Shown: positions 13,873 through 20,000 of the stretch, piece after piece | Numbering within the stretch: the first letter of the stretch is position 1 | Layout of the letters: each line of letters starts with the position of its first letter | Assembly: GCA_032117595.1 (NCBI GenBank) | Contig: JAULYZ010000091.1 | Coordinates: 1 to 30,011, forward strand | Reading direction: 5' to 3' | DNA from: WLJO01 sp032117595 | GTDB lineage: Bacteria > Actinomycetota > Acidimicrobiia > Acidimicrobiales > Ilumatobacteraceae | DNA: 30,011 bases | Made by a program: the position numbers and the translations under genes | Notes under the pieces: generated by a model | What the model saw: only the letters and a program-made list of their open reading frames with translations | What the model was told of the DNA's origin: nothing | Database searches by the model: none

Positions 13873-15405
13873 ATCATCTTCACTCTCAACGGAACAACCG
13901 TCGTCCTCGAGGACGACGGTTGTTCGCTGTTGGAGGGCCTGCGCGACCGGATCGGGATCCGTTCGGTCAAGGACGGCTGCAGCCCGCAGGGCCAGTGCGG
14001 CTGCTGCACGGTGTGGGTCGACGGGACGCCACGCGTCGCCTGCGTGACCCCGCTCGCGCGTGTGCGGGGCAGGTCGGTCACCACGGTGGAGGGACTCGAT
14101 CCCGCGCTTGGCGACGAGTGGGGTGACGTGCTGTGCGCCACGGGTGGCAGTCAGTGCGGGTTCTGCACACCGGGCATCGTCATGCGTCTGGAGGCTCATC
14201 GTTCATCAGCCGGCGGGGCGCTGGCGAAGCACGACATCGACCAGGCCATGCTCGCCCATCTCTGCAGGTGTACGGGTTGGCAGACGATCCGTGAAGCGGC
14301 AGCCCTCGTCGGGTCGGTGCCTTCGTTGCCGTCGCGTTCTCGCGAGGCAGCGGAGCGACGCGCACTCATCGAAGGCGGCTCCGCCCAAGAGGTCGGTCCG
14401 CACGTTGCGCTCGGTCGGGTGGGTTTCGCCGATGACACGGCGCCCGCCGATGCCTTGGTCGCAGTGCGCCGTACCGATGGCGAGTGGGTGGTCGCCGAGA
14501 CGCTCAGTGAAGCAAGGCGGATCGCCGGCAAGGTGCAGGGTCGACGCACGACAGCGCCGTTGCACTGGCCGGTCGAGGTCCCTCCGGGTACATGGCACCG
14601 CACCCTGCAGACCACGTGGGTGGAACCGGCCTATCTCGAACCCGACGCGTCGTGGTGCGCGCCGGGGGGTGAGCCGATGAGTGCCCTCGTGAACGGTGGC
14701 GCATTCGGCGGGAAGCGACACACCGAGGTGATGCGCGTCGCGCGCGAACTCGCTGATCGTCACGGTCGCGCCGTTCGTGTCCTTGCCTCGCGAGAGGACG
14801 CAGTGCGTCTCGGGCCGAAGCGACCGCCGATGGCCATTGCGCTGCGCAGCGACGGAACGGGCATCGTGCGCGTGGCGCGCACTTCAGGTGCCCCCGACCG
14901 CATCGCTTCATTCGCCCCGGGGGTCGTCGTCGAGGAAGTTGACATCGTCGGTCCGCCCACCTCGGTCGATCTCCGCGCTGCATGCTGGGCAGAGGTTGCT
15001 GCGGCCCTGTGTTCGCTCGGACCCGACGACGAGGTGCGGTCCCCGGGCGGCGGCTGGGCGCGGGCCCACCTCGGCCCCGACGGAACCGTGCGCGTGGAGG
15101 CCCGTGGCGGACAGATACTCGACGAGGTCGTGACGCGTTCGTACTGCATCGGCGCGGCGCACATGGCGCTGGGCTGGGTCCGCCAAGAGGCCTTGAGCGT
15201 CGACGACAGGGGAGACATCCACGACCTCACCATCCGCTCCTTTGGTGTGCTGCGAGCCGTAGATACGCCCCCTATCGAGATCGTGCTTCATGATGACGAA
15301 TCCCCGCCGGTGGCCGTCTCGGACGCTGTGTTCGCAGCAGTGGCGGCAGCGGCCTGGCGGTCTGCAGGTCACGTCGAGCGGTGGCCGACGGCCCGTGGTG
15401 GCTAG
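13864..15405 (+). CDS. Fusion of a 2Fe-2S hydroxylase subunit with a shortened molybdopterin-binding domain
   Basis: The 513-residue product starts with the small subunit of xanthine-dehydrogenase-type enzymes. It has a plant-ferredoxin-like cluster (Cys39, Cys45, Cys48, Cys60 in GCSPQGQCGCCTVWVDG...AC) and the helical 2Fe-2S domain (SQCGFCTPG, HLCRCTGW). Residues of about 160-513 resemble the large molybdopterin subunit: NGGAFGGKRHTEV matches the GGxFGGK loop and GLGPKRPP the following substrate-side segment. However, only about 310 residues stand in for the usual 700-750, and the C-terminal GxGE with the catalytic glutamate is not visible. TTG at 13864 is the only start before the conserved first strand (IIFTLNG). 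Function is unknown: a minimal hydroxylase, an electron-transfer protein or a decaying enzyme. Confidence 0.8.
   Translation: MPEIIFTLNGTTVVLEDDGCSLLEGLRDRIGIRSVKDGCSPQGQCGCCTVWVDGTPRVACVTPLARVRGRSVTTVEGLDPALGDEWGDVLCATGGSQCGFCTPGIVMRLEAHRSSAGGALAKHDIDQAMLAHLCRCTGWQTIREAAALVGSVPSLPSRSREAAERRALIEGGSAQEVGPHVALGRVGFADDTAPADALVAVRRTDGEWVVAETLSEARRIAGKVQGRRTTAPLHWPVEVPPGTWHRTLQTTWVEPAYLEPDASWCAPGGEPMSALVNGGAFGGKRHTEVMRVARELADRHGRAVRVLASREDAVRLGPKRPPMAIALRSDGTGIVRVARTSGAPDRIASFAPGVVVEEVDIVGPPTSVDLRAACWAEVAAALCSLGPDDEVRSPGGGWARAHLGPDGTVRVEARGGQILDEVVTRSYCIGAAHMALGWVRQEALSVDDRGDIHDLTIRSFGVLRAVDTPPIEIVLHDDESPPVAVSDAVFAAVAAAAWRSAGHVERWPTARGG
13892..13925. repeat. Perfect 34-bp palindrome inside the 5' end of the fusion gene
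   Basis: The left arm GAACAACCGTCGTCC (13892-13906), centre TCGA and right arm GGACGACGGTTGTTC (13911-13925) are fully self-complementary over 17 base pairs. It spans codons 10-21 (from Gly10 to Ser21) of an otherwise well-conserved ferredoxin domain. As RNA it would form a 15-bp stem with a UCGA loop. No U-tract follows. Confidence 0.9.
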
Positions 15406-15414
15406 CCTCTTGCG
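15403..15414 (+). promoter_or_regulatory. Leaderless promoter of the PqqD/HprK-like operon, -10 overlapping a stop codon
   Basis: TAGCCT (15403-15408) lies six bases before the ATG at 15415. Its TAG is also the stop codon of the 2Fe-2S/Mo fusion gene. No clear -35 was found (15380-15385 reads GGTGGC). Confidence 0.45.
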
Positions 15415-15456
15415 ATGTCCCAACAGCCTCCGAGGAGGCGTCGAATGGTGGTTTGA
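15415..15456 (+). CDS. Possible 13-residue leader peptide (MSQQPPRRRRMVV) before the PqqD-like gene
   Basis: An ATG sits at the predicted transcription start and opens a 13-codon ORF ending at TGA 15454-15456, two bases before the PqqD-like ATG. It has four consecutive arginine codons (AGG AGG CGT CGA). The GAGGAGG they contain (15431-15437) is also a Shine-Dalgarno sequence seven bases before an internal ATG (15445) that would encode only Met-Val-Val. It may act as a regulatory leader or provide termination-reinitiation for the next gene. A RiPP precursor seems unlikely because there is no room for leader plus core. The evidence is positional only. Confidence 0.35.
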   Translation: MSQQPPRRRRMVV

Positions 15457-15458
15457 GG

Positions 15459-15887
15459 ATGTGGCGAGTTGATCCCGCTCAGGTGATGTCTGAGGTACTC
15501 GACGGCGAGGCCGTCATCATCGATCTTGCAACAGGCCGTTACCACGCCGCAGCGGGAGTCGCTGCCACGGTGTGGGGCGCCGCCGCCGGGGGAGCGTCCC
15601 TGACCACCATCATGAGTGCCGTTGCGGTCCGTCACCGCAACGTTCCCGCCGACGCGGAGTCCGCAGTGCTTGCGTTCCTCGCGCAGGCCGTTGCTGCGGG
15701 TCTCGCCACCGAAGATCCATCGTCGCCCGGAAGTGGCGACCTGCCGTCGTTCCCCGTCGAGACGGTCACCGAGTGGGACGTGCCCGTGCTCGAGTCGCAC
15801 GACGATCTGGCCGATCTGCTCCTGCTCGACCCGGTGCACGACGTCACCGAATCCGGTTGGCCGCACGCAGCACCGCCGGAATCGTGA
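15459..15887 (+). CDS. PqqD-family protein (RRE-like peptide-binding fold)
   Basis: The N-terminal 90 residues follow the PqqD pattern: a short lead, EVLDGEAVIIDLATGRYHAAAGVAATVWGAAAGGASLTTIMSAV, then helices with VPADAESAVLAFLAQAVAAGLA. PqqD-like domains bind leader peptides in RiPP pathways, or act as fused or stand-alone recognition elements. About 50 extra residues of acidic, proline-rich tail (DLPSFPVETVTEWDVP ... DLADLLLLDPVHDV) follow and are not part of the fold. The ATG at 15459 is taken because the PqqD fold starts there and it follows the leader-ORF stop by two bases. Its stop overlaps the HprK-like GTG. Proteins of this pairing are catalogued as the HPr-rel-A system. Confidence 0.75.
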   Translation: MWRVDPAQVMSEVLDGEAVIIDLATGRYHAAAGVAATVWGAAAGGASLTTIMSAVAVRHRNVPADAESAVLAFLAQAVAAGLATEDPSSPGSGDLPSFPVETVTEWDVPVLESHDDLADLLLLDPVHDVTESGWPHAAPPES

Positions 15888-16930
15888 GCACGACGGCCAC
15901 GCAACTCGCACGCCTGGTCGACTCCGCGGAGTCGGCCATTGCTCGGTCTGTCCCGCACACCCGCACGTTCACGGTCGGCGGCAGCACCATCCGTCTGGTG
16001 TCGGCCGGGCCCTCCCTGATGCGGTGCTTCGAGACGGCGTTCACCCATCTCCCGACCGTTACCGAGGAAGCGCCCGTCGATCTCACGGTGCTGATGTGGG
16101 ATACCGCATCGTCGGGTGAGCCCCTCCCGGACCTCGGGGGTCTGCTCGAACGCGCCATGGACGGGACGGCACCCGTGCTGCACGATGCGGAGCACTCCTT
16201 CGTGTACCACGCCTACGAGCGGGCAGTCACTTACCTCGATGCGGGTCGCGGCCTTGCGGTCTACGCCGCTGCCGATGTGTCGACGCTGCCGCCGTGGGAC
16301 CGACCCGCGCCACTGCGGACGCTGCTCACGTGGTGGTTCGCCCGCCGCGGGCTGCTCCTTGCGCACGGCGCAGCGGTAGGGACCGATCGGGGAGCCGTGT
16401 TCATCACCGGTGCCGGGGGGAGCGGGAAGAGCACCACTGCACTGGCGTGCCTCGCCGACGGCCTCGGCTATCTCGGTGACGACTACGTATTGCTCGACCC
16501 GGAGCGACAGGAGGTGTGGTCGGTCTACGGATCGGCGAAACTCGTCCCCGCTCACCTCGAGCGTTTCCCGGGGCTGATGACTCCTGAGCCGACGCGTCCG
16601 ACCGATCCGCCCGACACCAAGCGAGTGGGTTGGCCTGCGCTCGAGCGGCCGGACTCGATGTTGCTCTCGGCCCCCATCCGAGCACTGGTGTGTCCCACCG
16701 TGACGCGGGGTCCCGAGTGCCGACTCCTACCCACACCGATGAGCCGATCGTTCATGGCGATTGCGCCGTTCACCATGTTCCAGATCCCCGGCGATCGCAA
16801 GGTGGCCTTCGACCTGTCGCTGCGCATCGTGCGAGGCCTGCATGCGTACCGACTCGAACTCGGCAACGGGATGGACCGGGTGCCCGACATGATCCGAGTG
16901 CTCATCGAGAACGGTGGGGTGCCGACGTGA
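15884..16930 (+). CDS. HPr kinase-like P-loop protein (HprK-related)
   Basis: The 348-residue protein has a variable N-terminal half (1-150). A C-terminal HPr-kinase-like domain follows: LLLAHGAAVGTDRGAVFITG, Walker A GAGGSGKST (176-184), GYLGDDYVLLD with Asp199-Asp200, then a lid-like region. True HprK phosphorylates HPr of the sugar phosphotransferase system; no such system is encoded here. HprK-related kinases next to PqqD-like and nucleotidyltransferase genes are instead known from lasso-peptide and polysaccharide loci, where one lasso kinase (ThcoK) phosphorylates a peptide serine. The substrate here is unknown. The GTG at 15884 overlaps the previous TGA by four bases (GTGA), and the stop overlaps the next GTG likewise. 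Confidence 0.8.
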   Translation: MSTTATQLARLVDSAESAIARSVPHTRTFTVGGSTIRLVSAGPSLMRCFETAFTHLPTVTEEAPVDLTVLMWDTASSGEPLPDLGGLLERAMDGTAPVLHDAEHSFVYHAYERAVTYLDAGRGLAVYAAADVSTLPPWDRPAPLRTLLTWWFARRGLLLAHGAAVGTDRGAVFITGAGGSGKSTTALACLADGLGYLGDDYVLLDPERQEVWSVYGSAKLVPAHLERFPGLMTPEPTRPTDPPDTKRVGWPALERPDSMLLSAPIRALVCPTVTRGPECRLLPTPMSRSFMAIAPFTMFQIPGDRKVAFDLSLRIVRGLHAYRLELGNGMDRVPDMIRVLIENGGVPT

Positions 16931-17619
16931 GCGAGCGCGGAACGATCAGTGCGGTGATCCCCGTGTTCAACGGTGAGCAGTTCATCGCTGAGGCGATCGA
17001 GAGTGTCTATGCGCAGACACGGCCGGTGGTCGAGGTGATCGTGGTGGACGACGGCTCCACCGACAACACCCTCGAGGTGGTGTCGCGTTTTCCCGAGGTA
17101 CGGGTGATCCGTCAGGCAAACGCAGGGCCGGGCGCAGCTCGAAACCGGGCGATCGAGGTGGCCGTGGGCGAGTACATCGCCCCGCTCGACGCAGACGACC
17201 TGTGGCCAGCGAACCGACTCGAGATCATGGCCGCAGTGCTCGACAGCGAGCCCGATGTGGGCAACGTCGTGGGGCTTCAGCGACTCCGCGTCGAGCCGGG
17301 GGCACCAATCCCGTTCTGGGTGCCCAACGGCGACGTCGATGCCGCCCGCGGTGAACACCTTGCCCGACCGACCGGCTCGATGCTGACCCGGCGTGCCGTG
17401 TTCGGCGCCATCGGCCTGTTTGCCGAAGAACTCCGCCACGGCGAGGACACCGACTGGTATCTACGCGCCCAGGACGCCGGTATTCAGATCCGCGAACTCG
17501 ACGATGTGGTGCTGATCCGGCGGATTCACCACCACAACCTCACCCACGACGCTGCTGCGCAGCGACACGCTCAGTTCGTGGTGCTGCAGCGCCGCATGGC
17601 CCGGAAGCGCGCGAAATGA
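16927..17619 (+). CDS. Family 2 glycosyltransferase (first of two)
   Basis: This 230-residue GT-A fold protein would transfer a sugar from a nucleotide sugar. It shows SAVIPVFNGEQFIAEAIESVYAQT at the N-terminus, VVDDGSTDNT (nucleotide-binding DDGS), NAGPGAARNRAI and the metal-binding DADDLWP, with EDTDWYLRAQDAG in the acceptor-side region. It lacks membrane segments, so the enzyme is cytosolic or peripheral. Start (GTGA) and stop (ATGA) both overlap the neighbours by four bases. The sugar and the acceptor are unknown; the neighbouring kinase-like and PqqD-like proteins make a modified peptide or glycan the candidates. Confidence 0.9.
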   Translation: MSERGTISAVIPVFNGEQFIAEAIESVYAQTRPVVEVIVVDDGSTDNTLEVVSRFPEVRVIRQANAGPGAARNRAIEVAVGEYIAPLDADDLWPANRLEIMAAVLDSEPDVGNVVGLQRLRVEPGAPIPFWVPNGDVDAARGEHLARPTGSMLTRRAVFGAIGLFAEELRHGEDTDWYLRAQDAGIQIRELDDVVLIRRIHHHNLTHDAAAQRHAQFVVLQRRMARKRAK

Positions 17620-18314
17620 ACAGCATTGCTCGGTCGGCTGACGTGGCGGTGATCATCGCAGCACGCAACCCGGGCGCACTGCTCATCGAAACGCTCGACT
17701 CCGTCGCGGCGCAGACCCTGCAACCCGCTGAGGTGGTGGTGGTCGACGACGGTTCGTCCGATGATTCGGTGGCCGCTGCGGTTCTCGACCGTGTGGGCGT
17801 GCGAGTTGTCCGTATCGAGCCATCAGGCCGTTCGGTTGCGCGGAACACGGGCGTGCAACAGAGCACTGCGGCCATGCTGCTGTTCCTCGACGCTGACGAC
17901 CTTCTGGTCCCCGACGCACTCAGCATGCTGTGCGAAGCGCTGCAGTCCGACCCGTCAGCAGATCTTGCGCATGGTCTCACCTATGAATTCGTCGATGCGC
18001 ACAACCCACCGGGCCCCGGTAGTCGACACGCGAATCAGGTGGTCGATGTTCGACTCGGTGGATGCACGTTGCTCCGGCGGTCGCTGTGGGAGCGCGCTGG
18101 CGGACTGGACCCTGCGTTGTCGCAGGGTGAGTGGATCGAGTGGATTGACCGTGCCGGGCAGCATGCACGGGGAGTGGTCCGGCTGGATGAGGTGGTGTTG
18201 CACCGCCGACTGCACGGTGGCAACGGCACGGCGAGCACTGCCGAACAGTCCGATTACCTGGCAGTAGCGCGGGCGGCCCTGCAGCGCAAACGTCAACAGG
18301 GTGCCCAACAGTGA
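17616..18314 (+). CDS. Family 2 glycosyltransferase (second of two)
   Basis: This 232-residue GT-A protein is a relative of the preceding gene: ADVAVIIAARNPGALLIETLDSVAAQT, VVDDGSSDDS, GRSVARNTGV and DADDLLVPDAL. The acceptor-side part is more diverged (GGLDPALSQGEWIEWIDRAGQHA), where the usual ED(T/W) pair reads GEWIEW. The pair may be a duplication with different acceptor specificity. The start overlaps the previous stop (ATGA) and the stop overlaps the next start (GTGA), so all members are likely translated in a coupled way. Confidence 0.88.
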   Translation: MNSIARSADVAVIIAARNPGALLIETLDSVAAQTLQPAEVVVVDDGSSDDSVAAAVLDRVGVRVVRIEPSGRSVARNTGVQQSTAAMLLFLDADDLLVPDALSMLCEALQSDPSADLAHGLTYEFVDAHNPPGPGSRHANQVVDVRLGGCTLLRRSLWERAGGLDPALSQGEWIEWIDRAGQHARGVVRLDEVVLHRRLHGGNGTASTAEQSDYLAVARAALQRKRQQGAQQ

Positions 18315-19444
18315 GCACCTACCCGGGTCTGCGGTGGGACACGTGGCCGGACGCCGACGATCTCGTGCTGCTGCGGGTGCTCACGCACCACGACGACGAG
18401 ACGGCGCGCGCTGCGTGGCAGTCGATGCGCGAGCGCTGGAACTATGACTCGCCGACCGCCGATCAGTTCCGGCTCTTCCCGCTGCTCGGTGAACGGCTGT
18501 CGATCCTCGAGCCGGACCACCCCCAGCGGGCCATGCTGCACGGCATCCGGCGTCAGTCGACGATTCGAACCCTGGGGCTGCTCGCGCAACTCGAGGTCGT
18601 GCTCGGCGAACTGGAGGCCTGTGGCCACGACGCTGTCGTGCTCAAGGGGCCGGCGTTCGCTCTCTCGGTGTTCGACCATGTGGGGCAACGACCCACCGGT
18701 GATCTCGACGTGCTGGTCGACCCCGATCGGTTCGACGCAGCAGCGCGCTGCCTCGAGGTGTGCGGCTGGGAGCGCAAGTCGGTCGATGTGCCGGGGAATC
18801 ATGCGGTCGAGTACCGCCGGGGCGAGTTCAGTCTCGACCTACACCGACAGCACTGCCGTGAACTGCGGGTTGCCGGTCGTGCGATGTCGGGTTGGCGCGA
18901 CCTCGAGGTCGTCGAGGCCCGGCGACCGTTGCCGGGCGGCCGTCGGCCACGCATTCTCGGGCCCACTGACGCGCTCATCCATGCCATTGCCCACGGAACC
19001 GAGAACCGGCTCCCCATCAACATCCGCTGGGTGGTGGATGCCGTGCGAATCATCCGGGCCGGTGGCGTCGAGTGGACGCTGCTCATGTCCAGGGTTCGTG
19101 CCTTCGAGATCGCCCCGCTGATCCACGACGCGCTCCGGCTCCTCGTCGATGTCTCGGGTGTCGAGGTACCGGTGTCGGTCATCGACGAGCTCGCTGCCGA
19201 ACGGGTCTCGCGGTTTGCCGATCTGCGTCTCTGGGCGTTTCACGAGTTCCCGCGCACCGATGGGCGGTTCGGGGGTCTACCGCTCACGATGAGCAGGATG
19301 CTCGAGCACACCCGTGGCGAGACCGCCTGGGGCGTGGCCCGATCGGCGCCCGCTTACCTGCGACGGGTGTGGGAATTCGACCATCTGTGGCAACTCCCGG
19401 GTGTGGTGATCGGCCGAGCGCGACGCCTACGCTCTCGCCCATGA
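18311..19444 (+). CDS. Nucleotidyltransferase-fold protein (NTP_transf_5 / PF14907 type)
   Basis: The 377-residue protein has the family core: VVLKGPAFALSVFDHVGQRPTGDLDVLVDPDRFDAA, with the GDLDVLV metal-binding aspartates. FSLDLHRQH follows as a third acidic strand, then IHAIAHGTENRLPINIRWVVDAVRII. Such proteins are often found in lasso-peptide and exopolysaccharide clusters and are thought to transfer a nucleotide, possibly to a peptide or sugar; few have been tested. It is the last gene of the operon. Its C-terminus is arginine-rich and carries the ridA -10 hexamer, and its TGA overlaps the ridA ATG (ATGA). Confidence 0.8.
   Translation: MSTYPGLRWDTWPDADDLVLLRVLTHHDDETARAAWQSMRERWNYDSPTADQFRLFPLLGERLSILEPDHPQRAMLHGIRRQSTIRTLGLLAQLEVVLGELEACGHDAVVLKGPAFALSVFDHVGQRPTGDLDVLVDPDRFDAAARCLEVCGWERKSVDVPGNHAVEYRRGEFSLDLHRQHCRELRVAGRAMSGWRDLEVVEARRPLPGGRRPRILGPTDALIHAIAHGTENRLPINIRWVVDAVRIIRAGGVEWTLLMSRVRAFEIAPLIHDALRLLVDVSGVEVPVSVIDELAAERVSRFADLRLWAFHEFPRTDGRFGGLPLTMSRMLEHTRGETAWGVARSAPAYLRRVWEFDHLWQLPGVVIGRARRLRSRP
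19428..19440 (+). promoter_or_regulatory. Leaderless promoter of ridA
   Basis: TACGCT (19428-19433) lies seven bases before the ATG at 19441, inside the 3' end of the nucleotidyltransferase gene. GGTGAT occupies the -35 position at a 17-base spacing. Confidence 0.4.
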
Positions 19445-19791
19445 GCAACGCCCCCGTCGGTCCCTATACCCCTGTTGTGCGTGCCGGCGACTGGATCATC
19501 GTGTCCGGTCAGCTCGGCATGAAAGACGGCGCCATCGTCGCCGGTGGTGTTCGGGCCCAGACCGCCCAGGCCGTCGAGAACCTCAAGGCGCAGCTCGCCA
19601 CCGTGGGCGCAACGATTGCCGATGTCAAGAAGACGATGTGCTTCCTCACCGACATGGGCGACTTCCCGGTGTTCAACGAGGCGTACGTGGCCGGTTTCGG
19701 CGACAGCCGTCCCGCCCGCTCCACCATCGGCGTGGCTGCGCTGCCGATGGGCGGCGTGGTCGAGATCGAGGCCTGGGCATTCGTCGGGTAG
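19441..19791 (+). CDS. ridA: RidA family protein (enamine/imine deaminase)
   Basis: RidA proteins hydrolyse reactive enamines released by PLP enzymes such as threonine dehydratase. The 116-residue protein has the family's short start (APVGPYTPVVRAGDWIIVSGQLGM), QTAQAVENLKAQLATVGATIADVKKTMCFLTDM, FNEAYVAGFG, and the substrate arginine segment RPARSTIGVAALPMGGVVEIEAWAFVG. The conserved Arg lies in PARSTIG. It starts at ATG 19441, overlapping the previous stop, with a leaderless promoter signal. A group II PLP decarboxylase follows after one small gene, a plausible functional link. Confidence 0.93.
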   Translation: MSNAPVGPYTPVVRAGDWIIVSGQLGMKDGAIVAGGVRAQTAQAVENLKAQLATVGATIADVKKTMCFLTDMGDFPVFNEAYVAGFGDSRPARSTIGVAALPMGGVVEIEAWAFVG

Positions 19792-19800
19792 GGTGACGTC
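19789..19800 (+). promoter_or_regulatory. Leaderless promoter of the 51-residue gene; TAG stop of ridA lies in the -10
   Basis: TAGGGT (19789-19794) lies six bases before the ATG at 19801. The hexamer's TAG is the ridA stop codon (19789-19791). Confidence 0.5.
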
Positions 19801-19956
19801 ATGCCCGGTGCAGTCCTCATCATCATTGCGCTGCTGCTCGCCCCGGTGGTCATCTGCATGAGTTTCGCTGCAATTGCTGCGGTGCTCGGTCAGTTGCTCT
19901 GGCGCGACGGCGAGGCACGGCACGAGGACAGCGAACTGCTCGATATCGGGGTCTAA
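19801..19956 (+). CDS. Small single-pass membrane protein, 51 residues, unknown function
   Basis: The ORF opens at ATG 19801 and ends at TAA 19956. Its first 35 residues are strongly hydrophobic (MPGAVLIIIALLLAPVVICM then SFAAIAAVLGQLL), enough for one helix or a hairpin. The tail is acidic and basic (WRDGEARHEDSELLDIGV). The start is supported by a TANNNT hexamer six bases upstream, as for its neighbours, and the codons are GC-rich at third positions. I do not recognise a family. It lies between ridA and the PLP decarboxylase. Confidence 0.6.
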   Translation: MPGAVLIIIALLLAPVVICMSFAAIAAVLGQLLWRDGEARHEDSELLDIGV

Positions 19957-20000
19957 GGTCCCCTGATCCCTGCGTGGGGTGCATGCCACACTGACGCCCC

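Noticed and set aside
19987..20000. CACACT as a leaderless -10 for the PLP decarboxylase, and CATGAT for the amidohydrolase
   Set aside because: Both lack the first T of TANNNT and are eight bases from the start, so they fit poorly with the clear examples.
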